Source: Variovorax paradoxus (lineage in GTDB: Bacteria; Pseudomonadota; Gammaproteobacteria; Burkholderiales; Burkholderiaceae_C). From it: a DNA stretch of 64,000 nt. Each line of letters begins with the position of its first letter. Position 1 is the stretch's first letter. The notes below the pieces were generated by a model. It had not been told where the DNA came from. It saw only the letters and a list, made by a program, of their open reading frames with translations, and ran no database searches. The DNA lies in contig NZ_JAUSXL010000002.1 of assembly GCF_030815975.1 (NCBI RefSeq), forward strand, positions 4,204,501 to 4,268,500, in the 5' to 3' direction. The position numbers and the translations under genes are program-made. Positions 18,144-29,900 of the stretch are shown in pieces.

Positions 18144-18901
18144 TGCGGCACCCTTGGCGCTGCGCGCCTTTCCGCCGGGCGGGAGCGGCCGCAGGGTTGT
18201 GCCGCGAAGCCCGGCACGCTGGCGCGCACATGCGTCTGCCGCCATTCCGCGATCGCTCCCACGCTGTCCACGCGCAATGGCGCGGGCTGCAGCACGAGCC
18301 ACAGGATGCGGCCGGCCACCGGCACTTCCACACTCCGGCAGTCGGGCTCCAGCCCCACCTCGAAGCGCTCCGTCGGCACGATCAGGCCGAGGCCGATGGC
18401 CTTGAGGCAGGCCTCCTTGCGCGTCCAGCAAGTCAGGAAGGCGTGGTCGCGCTCGATGGCGGGCAAGGCCGCGAGCGCTTCGTTCTCGCTGTCCGTGAAA
18501 TGCTGCGCGGCAAGCGCGAGCGCATCGGGCACCGGGCGCAACACCTCGACGTCGACTCCCAGCGGACCGCGTTCGCCGATGGCGAGCAGTCCCAGCCCCA
18601 GGCTGTGGCTCAGCGAGAACCGCACCCGCGGCCAGCCCGAGAGCGAAGGCTTGCCGAATGCGCTGCGGGTGAAGCGCAGCGCCTCGGGGCGCTCGCCGGT
18701 GCGCGCAGCCAGCGCATGGCGCAGCGCGACATGCGCCGCCACGAAGTGCTGCCGGTCGGCCGCGAACCGGAACTGTGCGGCGCGTTCACGCTCTTCTTCG
18801 CAGAGGAGCCGTTCCGCCTCGGGGCCGGGGCTGTCGTCCAGTTCGAGATAGCGGCAGACCGGCGCCTCGACGGAGCTCAGGGAGAAAGCTGCGGAGCCCA
18901 T
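18140..18901 (-). CDS. Sfp-type 4'-phosphopantetheinyl transferase
   Basis: A 253-aa enzyme that attaches the phosphopantetheine arm of CoA to carrier domains. Conserved blocks: AFGKPSLSG, RFSLSHSLG, the Mg-binding GVDVE at 115-119, and WTRKEACLKA at 159-168. Length and motif spacing fit the Sfp/Gsp class that serves secondary-metabolite synthases. It starts 6 bp after the NRPS stop and should activate the four carrier domains encoded just upstream. The roughly 30-residue basic tail (RSRPAERRAAPR) is unusual and may be a poorly conserved extension. Confidence 0.93.
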   Translation of the reverse strand: MGSAAFSLSSVEAPVCRYLELDDSPGPEAERLLCEEERERAAQFRFAADRQHFVAAHVALRHALAARTGERPEALRFTRSAFGKPSLSGWPRVRFSLSHSLGLGLLAIGERGPLGVDVEVLRPVPDALALAAQHFTDSENEALAALPAIERDHAFLTCWTRKEACLKAIGLGLIVPTERFEVGLEPDCRSVEVPVAGRILWLVLQPAPLRVDSVGAIAEWRQTHVRASVPGFAAQPCGRSRPAERRAAPRVPQ

Positions 18902-18907
18902 GATGGA

Positions 18908-21900
18908 TCACTCCTTGCGCAGCCAGCTGCCGAAGGCGCGGCTCAGCAGGCCCTCGCCATGCGCCGCGCTCTTCAGGTTGCCGAGCGGCAGCTTGCCGAG
19001 ATCCGCGAGCTCGGCGTCCTCCGCGGCCTGGTGCGCGGACGAGGCGATCTGCCCGAGGTTCTCGAACAGGTAGCGGCGCGAATTCACGTGGTAGCCCAGC
19101 GTCTTCTCGGCCTGCTGGATCGCACGCAGCACGAGCAGCGAATCTCCGCCGAGGTCGAAGAAGTTGTCGCTCGAGCGGATGTCGTTGACATCGATCCCGA
19201 TCACGGAGGCCCAGATCTGCGCGAGCCGCGCATGCTCGGGGTTCAGGATGGTGTCCTGCGCCCTGGCCGCGCCGGCCGGCGCATCCACCGGCGCCGCAGC
19301 CCTGAGCGAATCGACGGCGGCGAGCTTGTGCAGGTAGGCGGCGCTGGCGGAGCCTTCTTCGCTCGCAAGCTCGGCCAGCGAGGCCTCGGGATGATCGGCC
19401 ACCCGCTGCAGCAGTTCGAGATAGCGGTCGCGCAGCTGCGCCCCGGTCTCGCGCAGGTAGATGTCCGCGTTGTAGATCAGCGCGCCTTCCAGCCCGTGCG
19501 GCTTGTCCATCAGCCACACGCCGATGTCGTCGGTGGCGCCACGCTGCATCAGGTGCAGTTGCCGCGTCTGCAGGCTGCCGAGCCGGCGCGCGCGGTCGCG
19601 TGCGTCCTGGAACGAGAACATCGCCTGGTAAGGCCCGACCGCCCTGATGCGCGAGCCCAGCGAGGGCTCCGCCATCAGGCGCTCGAACGGCACCTGCTGG
19701 TAGTTCATCAGCGCGAGCAGCTCGCGCTTCACATAGCGCATGAAGTCCGCGAGCGGCTGTTGCAGGCCGACCTGCAGCGACACCGGCAGCACGTTGGTGA
19801 AGAAGCCCATCACGTCCTCGGTCTCGGGCTGCTGCCGGCCGCGCACCGGGTTCGCGATGACGATCGCCTCGGAACCTACGATGCGGCTCATGGCGAGCGC
19901 GTAGACGCCGAAGGTCAGCATGCTGAGCGTCACGTCCATGTCGCGCGCGACCTTGCGCAGCTGCTGCGTGGTGGCCAGATCGACGCGGATCCAGTGGGCG
20001 CCGCCCTGGCCGCTCTTGCCCGCGCGGCGCGGCATGTCGGTGTTGGGCAGGCGCGGCATCGGCGCGCTCGAGAAGCGCTTGAGCCAGAAGTCGAGCTGGT
20101 CCTGGAACGACGGCTCCCTCATCCAGCCGGCCAGCCATTCCGCATAGTCGCCCTGCGTGGTGGCGATCGGCGCCAGGCCGTGGGGCCGCCCGCGCTCGGC
20201 CGCGTCGTAGATGGCGGAGAGCTCGCGCTGCAGCAGGTCGAAGGACCAGCCGTCCCAGATCAGGTGGTGCGGCACGAACACGAACACATGCTCATGCACG
20301 TCGAGCTGGAACACCGCGGCATGCAGCATCGGCGCACGGTGGATGTCGATCGGCCGGTCGGCGAGCTCCTGCATGCGCTCGGCCAGCTCGGCTTCGCGCT
20401 GGTCGGCCGGCAGGTCGCGCAGGTCGATGAAGGGCAGCGAGAATTCCACCGACTCCGAAATCAGCTGGGCCGGCTGGCCCGTGTGCGGATCGGTGCCCAT
20501 GCGGGTGCGCATCGCGGGCTGGCGGCGGATGATTTCCTTGAACGCGGCCTCGAAGCGCTCCGCATCGAAGACGCCGGTCAGGCGCTGGGCCGCGGGCGCG
20601 TTGTAGACCGAGCGGTCCGGGTGCAGGTCTTCCATGAAGCGGATGCGCTCCTGCGATGGCGTCAGCGGTGCCGTCTTGCGATCGATGCGGCAGGGCAGCG
20701 GTGCCTGCGCACCGGCGCCCGCGTTCTGCAGGCCCTCGACCACGGCGGCCAGCTTTTCGGCCGTGGGCGCCTCGAACAGCGAGCGCAGCGGCAGCGTGAT
20801 CTGGAATTCGCGGCTCAAGAGCGTGGTCAGGCGCGAGGCCAGCAGCGAATGGCCGCCCATCGTGAAGAAGTCGTCGCGCATGTCCAGGCCCGGCAGGCTC
20901 AGCACCTTTTCCATGGTGGCGAGCACCTTGCGTTCGCATTCGGTGCGCGGGCCGGCGCCGCGCCGCGCCTCGTCGCGCGACACCGCCTGCGGCGCGGGCA
21001 GCGAGACGCGGTCGACCTTGCCGTTGGGCAGCGTGGGCAGCGCGTTCAGTGCCACCACGTGCTGCGGCAGCATGAAGGCCGGCAGGTGCTCGCGCAGGTG
21101 CGCCATCAGCACGTCGAGCTCGAAGTCGACGCCCGGGGTCAGCGCAAGGTAGGCCACCAGCCGGACATCGCCGGGGCTGTCTTCGCGCGCCACCACCACG
21201 CAGCGCGACACGCCGGCCACTTCGCAGCAGCGCGCCTCGATCTCGCCGGGCTCGATGCGGTAGCCCCGTACCTTGAGCTGGAAGTCGAGCCGGCCCAGGT
21301 GCTCGATGAGCCCGTCGTTGCGCCAGCGGCCGCGGTCGCCGGTGCGGTACACCGTCTTCGGGCTGCCGAAGATGCGGGCGGCGACGAAGCGCTCGGCCGT
21401 GAGTTCGGGACGGTCGATGTAGCCCAGCGCCAGGCCATCGCCCGCGATGCAGATCTCGCCCGGCACGCCGATCGGGCAGGGCTGCAGGTCGGCATCGAGG
21501 ATCCAGATCTCGGTGTTGTCGACCGGGTGCCCGATCGACACGCCGCGCGAGGCGACGATGTCCGGCCGCACCAGCCAGGCCGTGGAGTACACGGTGGTCT
21601 CGGTCGGCCCGTAGCCGTTCCAGAACTCGTCCATGCGCTCGCACAGCGCGAACGCCATGCTGGGGCGCAGCGGCTCGCCGCCGGTCCAGCCGCGGAAGCC
21701 GGGCGCGCCGGGCCACTGGGCGTCGAGCAGCAGCTGCCACATGCCGGGCGTGGCCTGCAGGAAGGTGATGCGCTCTTCCTTGAGCAGCCGGCACAGGCGG
21801 TTGCCGTCCATGGCCACCTCGCGCTGCACCATCACGATCTCGGAGCCCCCCGACAGCGGCAGCAGCAGGTCCGGCACCGCCATGTCGAAGGACAGGGTGG

Positions 21901-23914
21901 TCACCGCGGCGATCCGGTCGTTCGCGCTCAGGCCCGATTTGCGCTGCATCCACTGCAGCAGGACCACCACCGAGTGGTGCCGCGCGCACACGCCCTTTGG
22001 CACGCCGGTGGAGCCGGAGGTGTAGATCACGTAGGCGCCGTCGTCGGGGCCGGCATCGTCGCCGCTCGGCGGCAGCGGCTCGCCGCTTTCCTGCTGCCAG
22101 GCGCTGTGCCGGTCGATCTCGAACACCCGCTCGGCCGCGTCGGCGCGCCAGTTGCGAGGCGCCGCCGCGATGTCCGACGAGGTCAGCAGCAGGCAGAGCC
22201 CGGCGTCCTTGGCGTAGTGCTCGAGCCGTGCCTGCGGAAACCCGGGATCGAGCGGCACATAGGCCGCGCCCGCCTTGAGCACGGCCACCAGCGCGGTGAC
22301 CATCTCGATGCTGCGCTCCAGGCACAGCCCCACGCGCTCGCCGCGGCGAACGCCGCGCGCGCGCAGCGCCCGCGCCAGGCGGTTGGACTCGGCGTCGAGC
22401 TCGGCATAGCTGCAGACCCGCGCACCGTCGCGCACCGCGGGACGCTCGGGCTGCAGCGGCACGCGTGCCAGGAAGCGCGCCAGCGCATGCGGCGCGCTCT
22501 CCAGCGGCGTGTGCGGCGGCTGCAGCGCGATCAATTCCTTCGCGGCCTCGGCCGACAGCACCTCGAGCCGGCCGACCGTCTCGCCCGGGTTGCGCACGGC
22601 CGAGCGAAGCACGCACTCGAAGATGTCGAGCCAGCGCTGCACGGTGGCCTCGTCGAACAGGTCGGTGTTGTACTGCGCCTCGATCTGCAGTCCGCCCTCG
22701 AGCGGGCGAAGGTTCAGGAAGAGTTCGAAGTTCTCGTACTGGCGCGCAATCGTGTCCTGCGCCACCTCGATGCCCGGGAAGGTCTGCGCGCTGCTCGCAA
22801 CGTCGGGGTCGACGTTGAACGCCACGCTCACCAGCGGCAGCCGGCTTGGGTCGCGCTGCAGCGACAGCTTGCCCAGCAGCGCGCCATAGGTGAGCGCCTG
22901 GTGCTCGAAGGCGTCGAGCACCGTGGTGCTGCATTCGCTCAGCAGGGCATCGAAGCGAAGCTGCCCGTGGACGGCCACGCGCAGCGGCAGCAGGTTCACG
23001 CAGTGGCCCACCAGGCCGGGCATGTCGCGCGCGACCTGGCCCGACGCCGGAATGCCCACCACGATGTCGTCCTGCCCCGTGAGCCGGTGCAGCGTGCTGA
23101 CGAAGCCGCTGAACAGGCCCGCGAACAGGCTGGCGCCGGTCTTCGCGCTCACGGAGCGCAAGGCGCTCACCAGGCGGCGGTCGAGCAGGCGCTCGGTGCG
23201 CTGCGAATGGAAAGTGCGCGCGGCGGGGCGCGGATGGTCCACCGGCAGTTCGAGCACCGGCAGGGTGCCGCCGGCGAAGCGCTCCAGCCAGTAGTCCACG
23301 TGCGGCTGCATGTCGGGGTGTGCGGCTTCGGCGGCTTCCTGCGCGGCAAAGTCGGCATAGGTGGGCGCGGCCTTCAGCGGCTGTCCGTTACCGGCCTCCT
23401 CGGCATAGAGATGGCCGAGCTGCTCGGTGATGACCATCCAGGACCATCCGTCGCACACCACGTGGTGGGCCGACATGACGAGTTCATGCTCGGCCTCGCC
23501 CAGCCTGTAGAGCACCGCCCGGAACAGCGGACCGTGCTCCAGCGCGAAGGGCGTGCACACTGCGTCGTCGTGCGCGGCCTTCAGCGCCTGCGTGCGGGCT
23601 TCGGGCAAGAGGCCGCTGAGGTCCTGCTGCTCGAGCAGGCCCTCGCCGGGCCGGCCGACCAGCATGCAGCTGCCGTCCGGCGAGATGGTGGCGCGCAGCG
23701 CCTGGTGGCGCTCGACCAGCCGGGCCACGGCACGTGCCATGGCCTCCGTGTCCAGCGGTCCGCGCAAGTGCAGCAGCACCGATTCGTTGTAGGCCAGCGA
23801 GGCCTCGGTGCTCATGGTCGCGCCGAGCCAGATCTCGCGCTGCGATTCGGTCGTCGGTATGACGCATTCGATGAGGCCGCCGGCGGCGGCGGCGGGGCGA
23901 AGAACGGCGTTCAT
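18908..23914 (-). CDS. Nonribosomal peptide synthetase, C-A-T-C-T
   Basis: A 1668-aa NRPS without a thioesterase. Domains by residue: condensation 1 (HHVVCDG near 152), adenylation (YTSGSTGVPKG near 635, NGYGPTETT), carrier 1 (FFTMGGHSLLA near 1020), condensation 2 (HHLIWDG near 1217) and a last carrier (FFDLGGDSLLV near 1590). Both condensation motifs HHxxxDG are intact. The adenylation pocket read by eye is D-M-P-Q-W-G-G-V-Y-K, which I cannot assign to an amino acid. The terminal C-T has no adenylation domain. Its ATG overlaps the stop of the NRPS-PKS gene (ATGA), so the two work in series: condensation 1 receives the beta-amino acyl chain. Confidence 0.93.
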   Translation of the reverse strand: MNAVLRPAAAAGGLIECVIPTTESQREIWLGATMSTEASLAYNESVLLHLRGPLDTEAMARAVARLVERHQALRATISPDGSCMLVGRPGEGLLEQQDLSGLLPEARTQALKAAHDDAVCTPFALEHGPLFRAVLYRLGEAEHELVMSAHHVVCDGWSWMVITEQLGHLYAEEAGNGQPLKAAPTYADFAAQEAAEAAHPDMQPHVDYWLERFAGGTLPVLELPVDHPRPAARTFHSQRTERLLDRRLVSALRSVSAKTGASLFAGLFSGFVSTLHRLTGQDDIVVGIPASGQVARDMPGLVGHCVNLLPLRVAVHGQLRFDALLSECSTTVLDAFEHQALTYGALLGKLSLQRDPSRLPLVSVAFNVDPDVASSAQTFPGIEVAQDTIARQYENFELFLNLRPLEGGLQIEAQYNTDLFDEATVQRWLDIFECVLRSAVRNPGETVGRLEVLSAEAAKELIALQPPHTPLESAPHALARFLARVPLQPERPAVRDGARVCSYAELDAESNRLARALRARGVRRGERVGLCLERSIEMVTALVAVLKAGAAYVPLDPGFPQARLEHYAKDAGLCLLLTSSDIAAAPRNWRADAAERVFEIDRHSAWQQESGEPLPPSGDDAGPDDGAYVIYTSGSTGVPKGVCARHHSVVVLLQWMQRKSGLSANDRIAAVTTLSFDMAVPDLLLPLSGGSEIVMVQREVAMDGNRLCRLLKEERITFLQATPGMWQLLLDAQWPGAPGFRGWTGGEPLRPSMAFALCERMDEFWNGYGPTETTVYSTAWLVRPDIVASRGVSIGHPVDNTEIWILDADLQPCPIGVPGEICIAGDGLALGYIDRPELTAERFVAARIFGSPKTVYRTGDRGRWRNDGLIEHLGRLDFQLKVRGYRIEPGEIEARCCEVAGVSRCVVVAREDSPGDVRLVAYLALTPGVDFELDVLMAHLREHLPAFMLPQHVVALNALPTLPNGKVDRVSLPAPQAVSRDEARRGAGPRTECERKVLATMEKVLSLPGLDMRDDFFTMGGHSLLASRLTTLLSREFQITLPLRSLFEAPTAEKLAAVVEGLQNAGAGAQAPLPCRIDRKTAPLTPSQERIRFMEDLHPDRSVYNAPAAQRLTGVFDAERFEAAFKEIIRRQPAMRTRMGTDPHTGQPAQLISESVEFSLPFIDLRDLPADQREAELAERMQELADRPIDIHRAPMLHAAVFQLDVHEHVFVFVPHHLIWDGWSFDLLQRELSAIYDAAERGRPHGLAPIATTQGDYAEWLAGWMREPSFQDQLDFWLKRFSSAPMPRLPNTDMPRRAGKSGQGGAHWIRVDLATTQQLRKVARDMDVTLSMLTFGVYALAMSRIVGSEAIVIANPVRGRQQPETEDVMGFFTNVLPVSLQVGLQQPLADFMRYVKRELLALMNYQQVPFERLMAEPSLGSRIRAVGPYQAMFSFQDARDRARRLGSLQTRQLHLMQRGATDDIGVWLMDKPHGLEGALIYNADIYLRETGAQLRDRYLELLQRVADHPEASLAELASEEGSASAAYLHKLAAVDSLRAAAPVDAPAGAARAQDTILNPEHARLAQIWASVIGIDVNDIRSSDNFFDLGGDSLLVLRAIQQAEKTLGYHVNSRRYLFENLGQIASSAHQAAEDAELADLGKLPLGNLKSAAHGEGLLSRAFGSWLRKE

Positions 23915-26900
23915 GCTGCGGCCTTTCCGTTGATGAGATGGGTGTTGGGGCTCGCGGTGTCGGGCACGTACCAGAAGGGCTGGCCGTCGACGTCGCGGGC
24001 GAGGACGGAGCCGTCTTCCTCGCAGCGCTTGCGGTAGTCGAAACCCGTGACCACCGTCGCGCGGCGCGGCAGGAAGCCCGATTCCTGCATCTCGGCCACC
24101 GACTCCTTGAAGACGCGCTGGATGGTGGCGATGTCCTCGGCGCTGTGCGCGCTGGTCAGGAAGCAGGGGAAGTTGTCCAGGATGTGCACGCCGCGGCTGC
24201 GCATCATGGCGAACAGCAGGTCCTGCAGCGGATGGTCTTCGAGCCAGCTCACGCGCCAGAGCGAGGCGAACTGGCGGATCGCGATGGGCGCGCCCACCTC
24301 GAGGCACCAGGCGCTGAGCTCGTCGGCCATGGCGGCGGTGCTTCCCGTGAGGCCGGTCTGCAGCGACGGGCCGGCTTCCTTCAGGTGCGTGAGCGAGGCC
24401 TTGGCCGCGGCCAGCGCGAGCGGGTGCCGCACGAAGGTGCCGGCGAAGTAGGTCACGCCGACGCCCGGGATCGAGTCGTCGCCGTATTGCCAGGCGCCGC
24501 CGTCGAGCGCGTCCATGAAGGCCCGCTTGCCGGCGATCACGCCCACCGGAAAGCCGCCGCCGATCACCTTGCCGTAGGTGGCAAGGTCGGCGCGCACGCC
24601 GAACAGTTCCTGCGCGCCGCCGAGGCCGACGCGAAAGCCCGTGATGACCTCGTCGAAGATGAAGCAGGTGCCGCTCTTCTCCGTGATGGCGCGCACTTCC
24701 TGCAGGAACTCGCGCGGCTGGAAGTCGGGCCGGCGGCTCTGCACCGGCTCGGCCAGCACGGCGGCCAGGTCGTCGGCGTTCTCGCGGATGAAGGCCAGCG
24801 CCTCCGCCGTGCCGTAGTCCAGCACGCGGATGTCGCCGAACATGCCGCTCATCACGCCCGGCGCGGCCGACAGGCCCTTGCCGCCCTTGCCGGCGCGCAC
24901 CAGCACCTCGTCGAAGGTGCCGTGGTAGGAGCCGGTGAACACGACCACGGTGCTGCGCCCGGTCACCGTGCGGGCGATGCGCAGCGCGGCCATCACCGCT
25001 TCGGAGCCGGTGTTGCACAGCGCGGCGCGGTCGCAGCCCGTGAGTTCGCAGATGAGGCCGGTAACCTCGGCGGCCAGCGGATGCTGCGGGCCGATCTCGT
25101 AGCCCGCGTCGAGCTGCCGGCGCACCGCTTCCTGCACGAAGTCGGGCTGCCAGCCGAACATGTTCATGCCAAAGCCGTTGAGCGCGTCGACGTATTCGTT
25201 GCCGTCCAGGTCCCAGAGCTTGGAGCCCTTCGAGCGCTCGACGACGATCTGGTAGGTGATCTCCTTGGTCAGCGGGCGGAAGCCGTTGACCACGCGCGGG
25301 TCGGCCATGTGCGGGCGGTTGGCTTCGGTGAACTGCTTGCTCTTTTGCGTGCGCTCCACGTAGCGCCGCACGAAGGCCGCGAGCCGGGCCTTCTGCCGGC
25401 CGCTCGGCTCGGCGGTGCGCTGGGTGTGAATGCGCGCGATGGCGCCGAAGGCCTTGGCGACGTCGTAGCGCTGCGGCTCCCTGGCCGGGGCGGGTTCGTC
25501 GGTGGAGGGTTGCGCCGCGATGGCGGCGGTGGCAGCGGCAGCGGCCGGCGCGGCGGGCACGACCATCGGCATCTCCATGCCCGCGCCCGAGAGCAGCGCG
25601 AGCTGGCGCCGCATCAATTCCATCTGCTGCGCAACCAGCTGCACGATCGGCCCGCTGCCGATGTCGCCGCCCACGGCCGGTGCGGTCACGCCGGGCAGGA
25701 ACGCGGCCGGCGGCTGCGCGGCGGCCGCCTGCACCGGCGCGGCCATCGGCAGTGGCAGCGGCACCGCAGCGGTGGATGCCGGCGCGGCCGCAACCACGGG
25801 CTCGGGCGGCAGGCTTTCGCGCAGGAATGCGGACAGGCTGTCGAAGCTGCGGTAGTTCTCCATGAGCTGGCGAAAGCTCAGGTTCACCTTGAAGCGTTTC
25901 TTGATCTGCGTGGCAACCTGGGTCAGCGTGAGCGAATCCAGGCCCAGCTCGCCGAAGGCGGCGTGGCCTTCGGCCTGCATCATGTCGATGCCGGAGATGT
26001 CCTCGAACAAGGATCGCAAGCGCGCATCCATGGACTCGGTGGGCGCAGTGGAAGCAGGTGAAGGAAGTGGCGGGGGCGCTGCAGCTGTCACGATCGGCTC
26101 CAAGGAGGGGGGTGGAACGAAGAGCGCGGGCGTGGGTGGATCAACGGGCAGCAGGGCCGGCGGCGAAACCGGCGACGCAACCGGCGACGCCATGGCCGGG
26201 CTCGCCGCGGCCGCTGCGATGTCGACCCAGAAACGCTTGCGTTCGAAGGGGTAGGTGGGCAGGCGCACGCGCTGTGCGCCGATGCGAACGGCGAGCCGGG
26301 ACAGCTCGACGTCGGCGCCGCATGTCCAGAGGCGGGCCAGCGCGAGGCGCAGCGTGCGGGCCTCGTCGGCCGGCTCGCCGTGCAGCAGCGGCATCACTTC
26401 GGCCGCGCCGTGCTGGCGCACCAGCGTGGCCAGCGTGTTGCGGGGGCCCACTTCCACGAAGAGCGGGCGCGCCGCCTGCGCCATGGCGCTGCGCACGGCG
26501 GGCGAGAACTGGACGGTGCTGCGCAGGTGGCGGGCCCAGTAGGCGGCGCTGGTGGCCTCGGCGTCCTCGAGCAGGCGGCCCGTGAGCGTGGAGAAGATCG
26601 GCACCGTCGGCGGGTGCAGCGCCACTTCGCCGACCAGCGCTTCGAAAGGCGCGACGGCGGCATCCATCATGGCGGAATGGAAGGCGTGCGAGGTCTGCAG
26701 CTGGCGGCTTGCGATGTCTTCCTCCTGCAGCGAGGCGCGCAGGGTTTCGATCGCGTCGAAAGGCCCGGCCACCACGCAGGCCGTGGGGCCGTTGTCCGCC
26801 GCGAGCGAGAGCAGCGGGCCGAGCCGCGCCGAGAGTTCGGCCGCGCCCAGGCGCACCGACAGCATCGCGCCCGCGGGCTGCGCCTGCATGAGCGCGCCGC

Positions 26901-29900
26901 GGCGTGCCACCAGGCGGGCGGCGTCTTCCAGCCGCATCACGCCGGCGAGCACCGCGGCCACGAACTCGCCCACGCTGTGGCCGATGAGCGCGTGCGGGCG
27001 CACGCCCAGCGAGAGCAGCCGGCGGGCCAGCGCGTATTCGATGGCGAAGATGGCGGGCTGCGTGACGGCGGTGGGCACCAGCGCCTGCGGGTCGTCGCCG
27101 AACATCCGCTCGCGCAGGTCGAAATCCAGCGCGCTGCCGAAGGCCTTCAGGCAGGTGTCGAAAGCTGCCGCGAACACCGGGTCGCCGGCATGCAGCATCT
27201 TTCCCATGCCGGCGTACTGCGCGCCCTGGCCCGGGAACATCAACACCGGCTGCGGCGCGCGCGCATCGACGCGGCCGCTGGCGCGCCACGGGCTGTCGCC
27301 CGCGCGCAGCGCGGCCACGGCTTGCGCGGCATCGCCGGCCACCACCGCGCGGCGGAAGGCATGGGCCTTGCGGCCGACGCCCAGCGTGTAGGCGACATCG
27401 GCCAGCGGCAGGCCGGGCGTTGCGTCCAGGTGCGCGGCCAGCTGCTCCGTGGCCACGGCCAGCGCGGCTTCCGAACGGGCCGAGAGCGGCAGCACCTGCG
27501 GCCCTGCGGCGCTGGCCGAGGCGGGCCGTGCGGGTGCTTCCTCGATGATGACGTGCGCGTTGGTTCCTCCCACACCGAACGAGCTGACGCCGGCGCGCCG
27601 CGGCTCGCCGGCGCGCGGCCACGGCTGCAGGCTGCCGGTCACGTAGAAAGGTGTGCGCGCGAAGTCGATCGCCGGGTTCGGCGCGCTGAAGTGCGCGGTC
27701 GGTGGAATTGCTTCGTGGTGCAGCGAGAGCGCCGCCTTGATCAGGCCTGCGGCTCCCGCGGCCGTCACCATGTGGCCCACGTTGCTCTTGAGCGAACCGA
27801 GCGTGCAGTAGCCCAGCGCGCCGGTGTGCTCGCCATAGGCGCAGGCCAGCGCCTCGACCTCGACCGGGTCGCCCATCGGCGTGGCGGTGCCGTGCGCCTC
27901 GACGTACGAGATGCTGCGCGCGTCCACGTTGGCCGCCGCCAGCGCTGCGCGGATCACGGCGGCCTGCCCGTCCACGCTGGGCGCGGTGAAGCTGGCCTTG
28001 GTGCCGCCGTCGTTGTTGACGCAGGCGCTGCGCAGCACCGCATAGATGGTGTCGCCGTCGGCCTGCGCGTCGGCCAGGCGCTTGAGCAGCACCACCGCGG
28101 CGCCGTCGCTGAAGACCGTGCCCTGGGCCTGCGCGTCGAAGCTGCGCGTGCGCCCGTCGGGCGAGAGCATCGAGCCTTCCTGGTACAGGTAGCCGCTGCG
28201 CGGCGGGCAGGTGACGGAGGCGCCGCCGGCCAGCGCCATGTAGCACTGGCCGGTGCGCAGCGCATGGAAGGCATGGGCCACGGCCACCAGCGAAGTCGAG
28301 CAGGCGGTATGGATGCTCACCGCCGGCCCCGTGAGGTTGAGCCGGTTGGCCACGCGCGTGGTGATGTAGTCCTTCTCGTTGGCCAGCATCACCTGGAACT
28401 CGCCCACCGCTTCGACCAAGTCGGGCCGGGTGGCGACGTGGCGCTGGAAGTAGCTGGCGTTGTACATGCCGGCATACACGCCCACCGGGCCGGGCGCGGC
28501 GTCGGGCACATAGCCCGCGCGCTCCAGGCATTCCCAGCAGATCTCGAGGAACACGCGCTGCTGCGGGTCCATCAGCGCGGCGTCCTTCGGGCCGATGCCG
28601 AAGAAGGCGGCGTCGAAGTTCTCGATGCCTTCGATCACGCCGCGGGCGCGCACGTAGGCCGGGTCATTGCGCAAGGCTTCGCTCACGCCGGCATCGAGCG
28701 TGTCGTCATCGAAGAAGCTGATGGTGTCGCGGCCGGCCACCAGGTTGTCCCAGAACTGCTCGACATCGGCGGCGCCCGGAAAGCGGCCCGCGGTGGCGAT
28801 CAGTGCAATGGCCTCCGACAGGTCGGAATCGGGCGCAGCGTGCGGCTGCGGTGCGCGCGGTGCGGCGGCGGGCGCCGGTGCCGCATCGGCGGCGGGTTCC
28901 AACTGCGCCGCCATGGCGCTCGGCGTCGGATGGCGGAAAAAGAGATTGGTCGACAGCGGCTGCGTACTGTCGCGTTGCAATTCCGCCAGCACCTGCAGCA
29001 CGCGCATCGAGTCGCCGCCCAGGTCGAAGAAGTTGTCGTTGCGTCCGGCCTTCTCGATGTGCAGCGCGCGGGCGAAGGCTTCGCACACGCGCTGCTCGGC
29101 GGCGTTGCGCGCTTCCTCGAAGGGCTGCACGAGATCGGGGCGCTCGGCCGCCGGTTCGGGCAGCGCCCGGCGGTCGAGCTTGCCGTTGGGCGTGACCGGA
29201 AGCTGCGCGAGCCAGACCTGTGCGGAGGGCAGCAGCGCCGCGGGCAGGCGCGCGGCGAGGTGCGCGCGCAGCGCATCCCACGAGAGCCTGTGCGAGCGCG
29301 CGACCAGGTAGGCCACCAGGCGCAGCTGGCCATCGGCGTCGGGCCGCGCATCGACGGCGCAGGCCTGGATGGCGGGGTGCGCGAGGATGGCCGCCTCGAC
29401 CTCGCCGGTCTCGATGCGGTGGCCATGGATCTTGACCTGGCCGTCGCGGCGGCCGATGAATTCGATGGTGCCGTCGGGCAGCCAGCGCGCGAGGTCGCCC
29501 GTGCGGTAGAGGCGCTCGCCCGGTGCGCCGAACGGATCGGGCACGAAGCGTTCTTCGGTCAATTGGGGTTGACGCAGGTAGCCGCGTGCCAGCCCGTGCC
29601 CGCCGATGCACAGCTCGCCCACCAGGCCGGTCGGCAGCAGGTCCAGCGAGGGGCTCAGCACGCGCAGCACGGTGTCCTTGATCGGCCGGCCGAGCGGCAC
29701 CGAGCGCAGGTCGGCAGGCAGCGCGGCGGGAATGCGGCAGGTGGCCGCGAAGGTGGTGCATTCGGTCGGCCCGTAGCCGTTGCTGAGCGCAAGCGCCGGG
29801 AGCGCGGCCAGTGCGCGCCGCACGTGCGGCACCGAGAGCGCCTCGCCGCCGGTGACGAGATGCCGCAGGCCCGAGAGGTGCGCCGGGTCGTCGTCGATCA

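Noticed and set aside
23911..23914. Possible frameshift between the two synthase genes
   Set aside because: The frame change coincides with a clean ATGA stop-start overlap and a proper new N-terminus, so these are two coupled genes.
18134..24037. 1967-codon open frame on the plus strand across the NRPS gene
   Set aside because: It is antisense to a clear NRPS; its composition (His-, Arg-, Val-rich, no motifs) is that of a G/C-driven shadow frame.
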